NCBI GenBank assembly: GCA_046153015.1
Contig: JBJXGF010000383.1
Coordinates: forward strand, 1-10,967
Direction of reading: 5' to 3'
DNA from: JBJXGF01 sp046153015
Lineage (GTDB): Bacteria; Actinomycetota; Acidimicrobiia; Acidimicrobiales; CAIXPF01
Length of the DNA stretch: 10,967 bases
Shown: positions 1 to 6,664 of the stretch, piece after piece
How the letters are laid out: every line of letters starts with the position of its first letter
Position numbering within the stretch: position 1 is the first letter of the stretch
Program-made: the position numbers and the translations under genes
The notes under the pieces: generated by a model
The model's database searches: none
Seen by the model: the letters and a program-made list of their open reading frames with translations, nothing else
Told to the model about the DNA's origin: nothing

Positions 1-222
1 CAGCGCCTCGCCCCGCACGTGGGCGAGCGCCACGCCCATGGCGCCGGCCGCGCCGAGCGCCGGCGCGCCCCGCACCGCCAGGCTGCGGATCAGCCCGCAC
101 AGCTCGCCGACCGTGCGGGCCTCGACCATCTCCAGCCGCTCGGGGAGGCGACGCTGGTCGATCAGGCGGACGCGGTCGCCGGCCCACTCGATCGTGGGGG
201 GCAGCGGGTCGGGCTCAGGCAC
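1..222 (-). CDS. mtnA: S-methyl-5-thioribose-1-phosphate isomerase, N-terminal part (runs off window)
   Basis: MtnA converts methylthioribose-1-phosphate to methylthioribulose-1-phosphate in the cytoplasmic methionine salvage pathway. Only the first 74 codons are present; the gene continues past base 1. The translated start reads VPEPDPLPPTIEW, then GDRVRLIDQRRLP, a stretch with EARTVGELC, and LAVRGAPALGAAGAMGVALA. The LIDQRxLP and VRGAPAxG blocks are diagnostic of the MtnA / eIF2B-like family N-terminus. The GTG at 222-220 is chosen as start because a GGAGG lies six bases upstream of it. This GTG overlaps the stop of the RuBisCO-like gene by 8 bp (GTGCCTGA), which implies translational coupling. 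The catalytic Cys and Asp of the family lie further in and cannot be seen here. The family is certain; eIF2B-like sugar-phosphate isomerase relatives exist, but the salvage neighbours favour MtnA. Confidence 0.93.
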   Translation of the reverse strand, partial: MPEPDPLPPTIEWAGDRVRLIDQRRLPERLEMVEARTVGELCGLIRSLAVRGAPALGAAGAMGVALAHVRGEAL

Positions 223-1240
223 CGGCGGCCTCCAGCGCCGCCCGGGTGGCGGCCACACCTTCCCGGGGGCCGCCCGGCGCGCGGTAGGCGGCCTGCCCGC
301 AGAGCAGGATCAGCCCGTCCCCGCCCGCCTGGCGGGCCAGCGCGCCGGCGTTGTGCGGCCCGACGCCCCCGCCGAGCACGCCGGCGGCCGCGTGGGGCGC
401 CCCGGGGAGGGGCCGGCGGCAGGCGTCGAGCTGGGCGGCCACGTCGGCGTCGGCGTCGAACAGCTTGCCGGCGAACGCGCCGGCCAGCACGAAGTCGGCG
501 CCGGCGAGGCGCTCCAGCAGGGCGGTCACCTCGAGCGACACGCCGAAGCGCTCGTTGCGGGTCCAGCCCCCCGAGCCCACGCGGTGGGCGAGGATCGGCG
601 CGCCGAAGCCCTCCTCGCGCAGCGCCCGCACCGCGTCGAAGCCCTGCGTGAGGTTCACCATGAGGCCGGTGGCGCCCAGCTCGACGGCGCGCGCCGCCCG
701 GGTGAGCAGCCCCGCCGCCGAGCCGCTGACGTTGGCGCAGTAGGTCACGCCGGGCCCGAGCGCAGCGCTCACCGCCCGCACCCGCTCCTCGAGCGGGCAC
801 CACGGCGCATCGCCGAGCAGCTCGTCGTCCTTCACCAGCACCGCGCCGCCGGCGGCCAGCTCCGCAGCCGTCGCCGCCGCCTCCCGGGGCGAGAGCCCGA
901 GCGAAGGCTTGAGGATGGCGCCCACGCCCACGCCGGGCGGCGCCCCCACGGCCGGCCCGGGCAACCAGCCGGCGGGCAGCTCGAGGCCGACCAGCCGGCA
1001 GCGGGTGAACGCGGCGGTCTCCACCACCTCACCGGCCAGCGCGGTGAGCAGCATCGTGAGGTCGTGGCTCCAGTTGTCGGCCGGAAAGGCGACGGTGGCC
1101 CGGCCCTCGCCCTCGGCCACCACCTCGCCCCGCACGAACGGCGGACCGTCGGCCTGGCCCAGGCTCGCCTCGAGCGCCAGCGCCGCCGCCGAACCGGCCG
1201 GCGCCAGCTCGTAGGTGGCCACGATCATGCCGCCGTTCAC
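215..1240 (-). CDS. RuBisCO-like protein (type IV, methionine-salvage type)
   Basis: A 341-residue protein with the RuBisCO large-subunit fold pattern, shorter than most RuBisCO-like proteins (about 370-420 residues). By-eye alignment: ILKPSLGLSP at 109-118 matches the strand 1 motif (K111 = RuBisCO K175). GGAVLVKDDE at 131-140 matches the carbamylated-lysine metal site (K137, D139, E140 = K201, D203, E204). HR at 219-220 matches H294-R295, and GAFAGKL at 254-260 keeps a loop-6 lysine (K259). RuBisCO K177, H298, H327 and S379 appear replaced by S113, S223, L252 and G290, so CO2 fixation is not expected. Known salvage relatives are DK-MTP-1-phosphate enolase (MtnW) and the Rhodospirillum methylthioribulose-1-phosphate isomerase; I cannot decide which applies. 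The GTG at 1240 overlaps the previous stop (GTGA) and has GAGG seven bases upstream. An alternative ATG at 1228 has no clear ribosome binding site. Confidence 0.88.
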   Translation of the reverse strand: MNGGMIVATYELAPAGSAAALALEASLGQADGPPFVRGEVVAEGEGRATVAFPADNWSHDLTMLLTALAGEVVETAAFTRCRLVGLELPAGWLPGPAVGAPPGVGVGAILKPSLGLSPREAAATAAELAAGGAVLVKDDELLGDAPWCPLEERVRAVSAALGPGVTYCANVSGSAAGLLTRAARAVELGATGLMVNLTQGFDAVRALREEGFGAPILAHRVGSGGWTRNERFGVSLEVTALLERLAGADFVLAGAFAGKLFDADADVAAQLDACRRPLPGAPHAAAGVLGGGVGPHNAGALARQAGGDGLILLCGQAAYRAPGGPREGVAATRAALEAAGA

Positions 1241-2022
1241 GCCGGCGCCTCGAGGGTGCGCACCGCCGCGTCGAGCAGCGCCGCGAGGCGTTCGGCGAGG
1301 TCGGGCGATTCGAACTGCGGGCTCCACTCGCCGCCGGCCAGCAGATCGCTGATGCAGAACGCCCCGGCCAGCTCGACCCCGCGCACCGCAGCCACCGTGA
1401 ACAGCGCGGCGGCCTCCATCTCCACACAGTCCACGCCTTGGTCGACGTAGTGGCGAGCCTCGGCGACGGTCTCCCGATACACGGCGTCGATCGTCCAGGC
1501 GACCCCGCGGCGAAACGGGGCGCCGGCGGCGGTCAGCTCGGCCGCCAGCGCGGCGGTGAGCGCAGGCGACGCCTGGGCCCGCTCGGCGGCCGGCAGGTAG
1601 TGGTGAGAGACCCCCTCGTCGCGCACCGCTTCGTGGCACACCAGCAGCTCGCCGATGCGCAGGCCCGGGGCGAGCGCCCCGGCGAGACCGAGCGAGATGA
1701 TCCGTTCGACGCCGAGCGCGATGAGGTCCTCGACCATGATCGCCGCGATCGGGGCGCCGAACCCGAAGCGGCCGACCATCGCCACCGCCCCGCCGGTGTG
1801 GTCGAAGGTGACCAGCTCGCCCTGCAGGCCGACCCGGTGCGCGGTGACGGCATAGCGCTTGGCCGCTCGGGAGAACACGTAGGGCTGGTAGGTGACGATC
1901 GCCGCCCGGGGCGGGACGAAGCCGCCGGGCACGAGACCGCGCCGCGCCCGGTACGCGGCCATCGCGGCAGGCGTGATGATCGCCTCGTGGTCGTGCTTGC
2001 CCTCGAAGTTGGGGAACGCCAC
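1237..2022 (-). CDS. nucleoside phosphorylase, family 1 (probable methylthioadenosine or purine nucleoside phosphorylase)
   Basis: A 261-residue member of the PNP/uridine phosphorylase superfamily (family 1). Visible landmarks are VGRFGFGAP at about 83-91 in the phosphate-binding part, ISLGLAGAL at 109-117, WTIDAVYRET at 176-185, the ribose-binding block VEMEAAALF at 200-208 and ISD at 224-226. The ISD aspartate (D226) sits where purine nucleoside phosphorylases and MTA nucleosidases carry the Asp that protonates the purine; classical uridine phosphorylases lack it. A purine substrate is therefore more likely. Its place before a RuBisCO-like gene and mtnA suggests phosphorolysis of methylthioadenosine to methylthioribose-1-phosphate and adenine. 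Canonical MtnP belongs to a different phosphorylase family, so I withhold the symbol. The GTG start at 2022 gives an N-terminus MAFPNFEGKH. It has no Shine-Dalgarno but a -10-like box six bases upstream. The stop overlaps the next start by 4 bp. Confidence 0.85.
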   Translation of the reverse strand: MAFPNFEGKHDHEAIITPAAMAAYRARRGLVPGGFVPPRAAIVTYQPYVFSRAAKRYAVTAHRVGLQGELVTFDHTGGAVAMVGRFGFGAPIAAIMVEDLIALGVERIISLGLAGALAPGLRIGELLVCHEAVRDEGVSHHYLPAAERAQASPALTAALAAELTAAGAPFRRGVAWTIDAVYRETVAEARHYVDQGVDCVEMEAAALFTVAAVRGVELAGAFCISDLLAGGEWSPQFESPDLAERLAALLDAAVRTLEAPA

Positions 2023-2028
2023 GAGCGG

Positions 2029-2034
2029 ACGCTA
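2029..2034 (-). promoter_or_regulatory. candidate -10 box for a leaderless transcript of the phosphorylase-RLP-mtnA operon
   Basis: On the minus strand TAGCGT fits the TANNNT -10 pattern. It is followed by exactly six bases (CCGCTC) and then the GTG start at 2022. Initiation 6-8 bases after the box would place the 5' end on or next to the start codon. This is the usual arrangement of leaderless mRNAs in actinobacteria and fits the lack of a Shine-Dalgarno sequence. I see no good -35 hexamer, so this is a prediction from spacing alone. Confidence 0.35.
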
Positions 2035-2078
2035 CAACCCCTCAGCGCCCGCTCTCACCCGGTCTCTCCACGGCTGCA

Positions 2079-2115
2079 CCGGGCCCTCCTCACCCTGCGG
2101 ATGCGAAGGGCCCGG
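2079..2115 (-). terminator. hairpin between sahH and the phosphorylase gene (possible terminator)
   Basis: The perfect 8-bp inverted repeat CCGGGCCC / GGGCCCGG (2079-2086 and 2108-2115) encloses a 21-base loop. It starts 13 bases after the sahH stop. No T-run follows, so if it terminates it does so as a GC-only hairpin, as is common in high-GC actinobacteria. The large loop leaves room for doubt. It would separate sahH transcription from the downstream salvage operon, which has its own candidate promoter. Confidence 0.35.
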
Positions 2116-2128
2116 CGGCCGCGCCCGG

Positions 2129-3592
2129 TCAGTACTTGTAATGGTCGGGCTTGTAGGGCCCCTCGACCGGCACGCCGAGGTAGTCGGCCTGCTCCTGGCT
2201 GAGCCGGGTCAGCTTCACGCCGAGCGCGTCGAGGTGGAGGCGGGCGACCTTCTCGTCGAGCACCTTGGGCAGGCGCACCACGTCGATCCCGTAGCTTTCG
2301 GCGTTGCGGTGCAGCTCGATCTGAGCCAGCACCTGATTGGAGAAGCTGCACGACATCACGAAGCTCGGATGGCCCGTGGCGTTGCCGAGGTTGAGCAGGC
2401 GGCCCTCGGACAGCACGATCACCGAGTGCCCGTCGGGGAAGACGTACTCGTCGACCTGGGGCTTGACGTTCACCCGCACCACGTCGGACAGGCGGTTGAG
2501 GCCCGCCATGTCGATCTCGTTGTCGAAATGGCCGATGTTGCCGACGATCGCCTGGTGCTTCATCCGGCCCATGTGCTCGGCCGTGATGATGCCTTTGTTG
2601 CCGGTGGCGGAGATGAAGATGTCGGCCCGGTCGAGCACCCGTTCGAGGGTGCTGACCTCGTAGCCCTCCATCGCCGCCTGCAGCGCGCAGATCGGGTCGA
2701 TCTCGGTGATCACGACCCGGGCGCCCTGGCCCCGCAGCGAGGCCGCGCAGCCCTTGCCCACGTCGCCGTACCCGCACACGACGGCGACCTTGCCGCCGAT
2801 CATCACGTCGGTCGCCCGGTTGATGCCGTCAACGAGGGAGTGACGGCAGCCGTACAGGTTGTCGAACTTGGACTTGGTGACCGAGTCGTTCACGTTGATG
2901 CCCGGGAAGGCGAGCAGGCCGGCCTCTTTCATTTGGTAGAGACGGTGCACGCCGGTGGTGGTCTCCTCCGACACGCCCCGCACGCCCGCCGCGATCCCGG
3001 TCCAGCGCTTCGGGTCCTCGGCGAGGGAGCGGGTGAGCAGCTCGAGCACCACCGCCCACTCCTCCGAGTCCGCGGTGGACGGATCGGGAACCCGGCCGGA
3101 GGCCTCGAACTCGGCGCCCTTGTGCACGAGGAGCGTGGCGTCGCCGCCGTCGTCGAGGACGAGGTTGGGGCCGCCGGTCTCGCTGTCGGGCCAGCGCAGC
3201 GCCCGCTCCGTGCACCACCAGTACTCCTCCAGCGTCTCGCCCTTCCAGGCGAAGACCGGCACGCCGGCCGGCGAGTCGACCGTGCCCGTGGGGCCGACCG
3301 CCACCGCGGCGGCGGCGTGGTCCTGGGTGGAGAAGATGTTGCACGACGCCCAGCGCACGTCGGCGCCGAGCGTGGTGAGCGTTTCGATCAGCACCGCGGT
3401 CTGCACGGTCATGTGCAACGAACCGGTGATGCGGGCGCCGCGCAGCGGGGCCTCGTCGGCGAACTCGGCGCGCAGCGCCATGAGCCCGGGCATCTCGTGC
3501 TCGGCGAGCTGGATCTCCTTGCGGCCGAACGCCGCGAGTGACAGGTCGGCGACCTTGAAGTCGGCCGGTTGGTCGTCGGATGAGAGGGGCAA
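2129..3592 (-). CDS. sahH: adenosylhomocysteinase (S-adenosyl-L-homocysteine hydrolase)
   Basis: SahH reversibly hydrolyses S-adenosylhomocysteine to adenosine and homocysteine, using bound NAD+, and relieves inhibition of methyltransferases. The 487-residue product has the usual family length. Motifs: FGRKEIQLAEHEMPGLMALR near 22-41, GSLHMTVQTAVL at 57-68, WASCNIFSTQDH at 81-92, the NVNDSVTKSKFDN block at 233-245, the NAD-binding loop CGYGDVGKG at 273-281, GHFDNEID at 354-361, and the conserved C-terminal KPDHYKY that reaches into the partner NAD site. The extra segment at about 150-200 is the insertion common in many bacterial and plant enzymes. The start is TTG at 3592-3590, supported by AGGAG eight bases upstream. 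The open frame continues upstream to 3793, but that extension is Arg/Gly-rich and resembles no SahH N-terminus. In actinobacteria sahH often lies near the manA/manB cluster, as it does here. Confidence 0.97.
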   Translation of the reverse strand: MPLSSDDQPADFKVADLSLAAFGRKEIQLAEHEMPGLMALRAEFADEAPLRGARITGSLHMTVQTAVLIETLTTLGADVRWASCNIFSTQDHAAAAVAVGPTGTVDSPAGVPVFAWKGETLEEYWWCTERALRWPDSETGGPNLVLDDGGDATLLVHKGAEFEASGRVPDPSTADSEEWAVVLELLTRSLAEDPKRWTGIAAGVRGVSEETTTGVHRLYQMKEAGLLAFPGINVNDSVTKSKFDNLYGCRHSLVDGINRATDVMIGGKVAVVCGYGDVGKGCAASLRGQGARVVITEIDPICALQAAMEGYEVSTLERVLDRADIFISATGNKGIITAEHMGRMKHQAIVGNIGHFDNEIDMAGLNRLSDVVRVNVKPQVDEYVFPDGHSVIVLSEGRLLNLGNATGHPSFVMSCSFSNQVLAQIELHRNAESYGIDVVRLPKVLDEKVARLHLDALGVKLTRLSQEQADYLGVPVEGPYKPDHYKY

Positions 3593-3600
3593 GCGGGTTT

Positions 3601-3605
3601 CTCCT
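3601..3605 (-). promoter_or_regulatory. ribosome binding site fixing the TTG start of sahH
   Basis: AGGAG on the minus strand is followed by an 8-base spacer (AAACCCGC) and TTG. It is the best Shine-Dalgarno near any candidate start of this gene. The protein that follows aligns with SahH N-termini from its first residues. Confidence 0.8.
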
Positions 3606-3676
3606 GTTGCGAGCGAGGCGCGCCGGACGCGCACCGGTAGGCGGCGGGGCCGGGGTCGACTGACTCCCCTCGCATC

Positions 3677-3695
3677 GGCCCGCCGGGCCAGTGTA
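3677..3695 (-). promoter_or_regulatory. candidate sahH promoter with palindrome over the start site
   Basis: On the minus strand a -10-like TACACT (3695-3690) is followed directly by the 13-base palindrome GGCCCGGCGGGCC (3689-3677). A transcript starting about seven bases after the box would begin inside the palindrome and have a leader of roughly 90 bases to the TTG. A symmetric site over +1 is a typical repressor position. GC-rich palindromes also arise by chance here, and no convincing -35 box is visible. I found no match to the SAH or SAM riboswitch cores I know in this leader. Confidence 0.3.
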
Positions 3696-3736
3696 AAGCC
3701 GCCGGTCGACGGACCACCCCAGACAGGCAGGCCGGC

Positions 3737-3839
3737 CCGCCGTGACGCCGCTACGCGCTGCTCATCCTGGGGGCTGGCGCCCCCAGACCCCACACACGTC
3801 GGGCTCGCTGCGCTCGCGCCGCCGTGACGCCGCTACGCG
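3737..3839. repeat. 21-bp direct repeat flanking the manA 3' hairpin
   Basis: An identical 21-base sequence occurs at 3737-3757 and 3819-3839 with 61 bases between the copies. It begins CCGCCGTGACGCC on the plus strand and ends CTACGCG. The copy at 3819-3839 contains the last codon and TAG stop of manA (3833-3835). The other copy lies in the manA-sahH gap, so the manA 3' end appears partly duplicated. The interval holds an 8-bp-stem hairpin and a GGCTCGCTGCGCTCGC-type low-complexity stretch. Confidence 0.8.
3767..3786 (-). terminator. hairpin downstream of manA, likely transcription terminator
   Basis: The perfect 8-bp stem CTGGGGGC / GCCCCCAG (3767-3774 and 3779-3786) has a 4-base loop. It lies 46 bases beyond the manA stop in the direction of transcription. 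No T-run follows. The compact, strong stem between the mannose genes and sahH, with a candidate sahH promoter just after it, fits a GC-only intrinsic terminator. Confidence 0.55.
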
Positions 3840-5035
3840 TCGGGGTTCACCTCGGCGCGGAAGACGATGCCCTCGCCGGAGGCGGCGATGCCGGTGAGGG
3901 ACCCGGGCACGAACGCGGCCTGGCCCCGCTCGAGGGGGAGGCCGTCGAGCGTCGCCCGGCCTGCGGTGCACACCAGCACCTCGGGACCGCGCACGTCGAG
4001 CAGGTGCAGCTCACCCTCGGCAAGCTCGAGGCGGCTCAGGCGGAACTCCGGCGCCGGGGTGTCGTACACGCCGGCGCGGGCCTGCTGCACCAGCGCCGCC
4101 TCCGGCGCCACCCGCAGGATCCGGCGCAGCTCGACGAGGTCGACGCGTTTGCTGGTGAGCCCACCCCGGACCACGTTGTCGGAGCTGGCCATGATCTCGA
4201 CGCCGACGCCCCGCAGATACGCGTGCAGACGGCCGGCCGGCGCGTACAGCGCCTCGCCGGGCGCCAAGCGCACGAGGTTGAGCAGCACGCTGGCCACGAC
4301 CCCCACGTCGCCCGGGTGGAGCTCGGCCAGGCGGCGCACCCAACCGGCCTCGGCCGAGAACAGCCCGCCGTCGGCGGCCCGGGCGCCGGCCACCGCCGCC
4401 TCGACGAGGCTCGCCTGCTCCCCGCTCGGCTGATCCCACAGCCACCAGAAGAGCCGGGCCAGGCCTTGCCGCTCGGCTCGCTCCGCCAAACGGTCCAGGC
4501 CGAGGGCGCCGAGCGCCAGCACGACGTGGTCCAACGTGGCGAACCCCGCCAGCGCCTCGAACTCGCTCAACGCGCACAGCAGCTCGGGCTTGTGCTCGGC
4601 GTCGCGGTACACGCGGCGCTCGTCCTCGAGGGGGACGCCGGCCGCCTCCTCCCGGGCGAAGCCCTCCCGGGCCTGGCTGAGGGTGGGGTGCACCTGCAGC
4701 GACAGCGGGCGCTCCACGGCGAGGACCTTCACCAGGAACGGCAGGGTCAGGCCGTAGCGCTCGCAGCACGCAGCGCCGAGCATCCGCTCGGGGTCGGCGG
4801 CGATGGCGTCGCGCAGGCTCACCTCGCCGCCTTCGCCGTGCCCGGGTTCCAGCACGGCGGGCGCCGCCGGATGCGCGCCGAGCCACAGCTCGGCCCAGGG
4901 CCGACCGTCGGGTCGGGCGCCGATGAGCTCGGGGATGTCGTGCTGAGATCCCCAGTCGTAGTGCCGCAGCGCCCCCCGCAGGCGCAACGGAGCGAGGGCG
5001 GCCGCCCGGGCGGGGCGCGGCCGCCGGGCTACCAC
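3833..5035 (-). CDS. manA: mannose-6-phosphate isomerase, type I
   Basis: ManA interconverts fructose-6-phosphate and mannose-6-phosphate, the entry to GDP-mannose and mannosyl-lipid synthesis. It is a 400-residue cupin-type zinc enzyme. Visible signatures: HYDWGS near 25-30, LPFLVKVLAVERPLSLQVHP at 98-117, HKPELLCAL at 148-156, APAGRLHAYLRGVGVEIMAS at 265-284 and SSDNVVRGGLTSK at 284-296. Predicted zinc ligands are Q114, H116, E151 and H271, and R290 is the conserved active-site arginine. The GTG at 5035 overlaps the end of the upstream Trm112-like gene by 7 bp and has a GAGGGG eleven bases upstream. A TTG at 4987 would give a more typical PMI N-terminus (about 384 residues) but has no clear ribosome binding site. 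The stop lies inside the 21-bp direct repeat. Confidence 0.93.
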   Translation of the reverse strand: MVARRPRPARAAALAPLRLRGALRHYDWGSQHDIPELIGARPDGRPWAELWLGAHPAAPAVLEPGHGEGGEVSLRDAIAADPERMLGAACCERYGLTLPFLVKVLAVERPLSLQVHPTLSQAREGFAREEAAGVPLEDERRVYRDAEHKPELLCALSEFEALAGFATLDHVVLALGALGLDRLAERAERQGLARLFWWLWDQPSGEQASLVEAAVAGARAADGGLFSAEAGWVRRLAELHPGDVGVVASVLLNLVRLAPGEALYAPAGRLHAYLRGVGVEIMASSDNVVRGGLTSKRVDLVELRRILRVAPEAALVQQARAGVYDTPAPEFRLSRLELAEGELHLLDVRGPEVLVCTAGRATLDGLPLERGQAAFVPGSLTGIAASGEGIVFRAEVNPDA

Positions 5036-5259
5036 GTGGGCGTGCGCCCCTCGGCCGCCGCCTTGGCCAGCAGCCGCTCGTGCTCGGGCTCGTCCACGGT
5101 CTCCGCCTCGTCGATCAGCATGATCGGGATGTCGTCCTTGATCGCATAGCGCCGCTTGAGGCGCGGGTTGTACAGCGCGTTCTCGTCGTCGAAGTACAGG
5201 AGCGGGCCCTTGTCCTCCGGGCAGGCCAGGATGTCGAGCAGCTGCTGGTCGAGCGCCAT
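5029..5259 (-). CDS. Trm112-like / UPF0434 small protein
   Basis: A 76-residue protein with the Trm112p-like pattern LLDILACPEDKGPLLYF at 7-23, then LYNPRLKRRYAIKDDIPIML at 29-48. The C-terminal part is acidic and helical. In eukaryotes and archaea Trm112 activates several methyltransferases; bacterial relatives (YcaR type) have poorly defined roles. Only one CP-type cysteine is visible (C13), so a complete zinc site is absent, as in many bacterial members. The start ATG has GAGGA six bases upstream. It sits between phosphomannomutase and manA, a position small proteins of this type take in other actinobacteria, which suggests co-regulation rather than a known role in mannose metabolism. Confidence 0.9.
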   Translation of the reverse strand: MALDQQLLDILACPEDKGPLLYFDDENALYNPRLKRRYAIKDDIPIMLIDEAETVDEPEHERLLAKAAAEGRTPTW

Positions 5260-5313
5260 GGTGGTTCCTCGTCGGGTCGAGCGAAAAGGGTCGGGGCGGG
5301 CCTCTCCGCGCCT

Positions 5314-6654
5314 CTACGCGAACAGCCGGCGCACCTCGGCCACGTGCTGCTCGCACGACGCCGGGTCCGCCGCCTCGAGGTTGAGGCGCAGGAGCGGCTC
5401 GGTGTTGGAGGGCCGCAGGTTGAACCACCAGTCGCCGAGGTCGACGGTGAGCCCGTCGAGGCGGTCCTGCGCCTGGCCGGCGTAGCTGGCGGCCACCCGC
5501 TCGATCACGGCCAGCGGGTCGGCCACCTCGGTGTTGATCTCGCCCGACGCCGCATACCGCTCCAGCGGGCGGCGCAGCTCCGAGAGCGGCCGACCGGAGC
5601 TCGACATCTGCTCGAGCACCACCAGCGCGGCGATGAGCCCGGAGTCGGCCCGCCAGTTCTCCCGGAAGTAGTAGTGCCCGGAGTGCTCGCCGCCGAACAC
5701 CGCGCCGGTCTCGGCCATGACCGCCTTGATGTACGAGTGCCCCACCCGGGTGCGGATCGGGCGCCCCCCGGCCTCGCGGATGACCTCGGGCACCGCCTTG
5801 GAGCAGATCAGGTTGTGGATGACCGAGGCGCCGGGGTGCTTGGCCAAGAGGCCCGACGCCACCAGCGCGGTGGTGGTGGAGCCCGACACCGGTTGGGCCT
5901 TCTCGTCGACGAGGAACACCCGGTCGGCGTCCCCGTCGAACGCGAGGCCTACGTGCGCGCCGGTCTCGAGCACGCGGGCCTGCAGGTCGCGCAGGTTCTC
6001 GGGCTGGATCGGGTCGGCGGGGTGGTTGGGGAAGGACCCGTCGAGCTCGCCGAAGAGGATCTCGAGCTCGAAGGGCAGGCCGCGGAACACCTCGGGCACG
6101 ACGAGGCCGCCCATGCCGTTGGCGGTGTCGGCCACGACCCGCAGCGGCGCCAGGGCCCCCACGTCGACGAAGGAGTGGACGTGGGCGGCGTAGTCGCTCA
6201 GCAGGTCGGCCTGGGAGCGTTGGCCGCGCCGCGGCGCCTCGGGCAGCCCGGCCACCGCGTCGGCCTTGATCTGGGCGAGGCCGGTGTCGGCGCCCACCGG
6301 GCGGGCGCCGGCCAGGCAGAGCTTGACCCCGTTGTACTGGGCGGGGTTGTGCGAGGCGGTGAACACGGCGCCGGCCGCGTCGAGCTTGCCGGAGGCGAAA
6401 TACAGCAGGTCGGTGGAGGCGAGGCCCAGCTCCACCACGTCGACCCCCTGGCCGAGCGCCCCGTCGGTGAACGCCTCGACCAGCTCGGGGCCGGAGGGCC
6501 GCATGTCCTGCGCGACGAGCACCCGGTCGCGCCCGTCGGCCTGCACGAACCGGGCGAACGCGGCGCCGATGCGGCGGGCGCCCGGGGCGTCGAGCTGGTC
6601 GGGGTAGACGCCGCGGACGTCGTAGGCCTTGAAGATCTCGTCGAAGGCGGTCAT
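5314..6654 (-). CDS. manB: phosphomannomutase / phosphoglucomutase (alpha-D-phosphohexomutase family)
   Basis: This enzyme converts mannose-6-phosphate to mannose-1-phosphate, the precursor of GDP-mannose; many members also act on glucose phosphates. The 446-residue length is typical. The N-terminus reads MTAFDEIFKAYDVRGVYP. The active-site serine lies in TASHNPAQYNGVKL (S101). The Mg-binding loop is DGDADR at 240-245, the sugar-binding loop is GGEHSGHYYF at 321-330, and the phosphate-binding loop RPSNTEPLLRL is near the C-terminus. All four domains are present. It is followed after 54 bp by the Trm112-like gene and then manA, forming a mannose-phosphate operon like the manB/manA neighbourhood of other actinobacteria. 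Mannomutase is preferred over glucomutase because of the adjacent manA. Confidence 0.95.
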   Translation of the reverse strand: MTAFDEIFKAYDVRGVYPDQLDAPGARRIGAAFARFVQADGRDRVLVAQDMRPSGPELVEAFTDGALGQGVDVVELGLASTDLLYFASGKLDAAGAVFTASHNPAQYNGVKLCLAGARPVGADTGLAQIKADAVAGLPEAPRRGQRSQADLLSDYAAHVHSFVDVGALAPLRVVADTANGMGGLVVPEVFRGLPFELEILFGELDGSFPNHPADPIQPENLRDLQARVLETGAHVGLAFDGDADRVFLVDEKAQPVSGSTTTALVASGLLAKHPGASVIHNLICSKAVPEVIREAGGRPIRTRVGHSYIKAVMAETGAVFGGEHSGHYYFRENWRADSGLIAALVVLEQMSSSGRPLSELRRPLERYAASGEINTEVADPLAVIERVAASYAGQAQDRLDGLTVDLGDWWFNLRPSNTEPLLRLNLEAADPASCEQHVAEVRRLFA

Positions 6655-6664
6655 GCGAGGCCCA

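Noticed and set aside
215..1240. True RuBisCO large subunit (CO2 fixation)
   Set aside because: The protein is far too short (341 residues against about 450-480) and lacks the equivalents of several essential residues. There is no small subunit or phosphoribulokinase nearby.
3593..3760. SAH or SAM riboswitch upstream of sahH
   Set aside because: I could not match the conserved cores as I remember them. A covariance-model search would settle it.
3593..3793. Upstream extension of sahH to 3793
   Set aside because: The extension is Arg/Gly-rich and unlike SahH N-termini. A TTG at 3592 with AGGAG at good spacing starts exactly where homology begins.
5036..5428. Upstream extension of the manA frame to 5428
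   Set aside because: It would overlap the whole Trm112-like gene and part of the phosphomannomutase gene with a non-homologous sequence.
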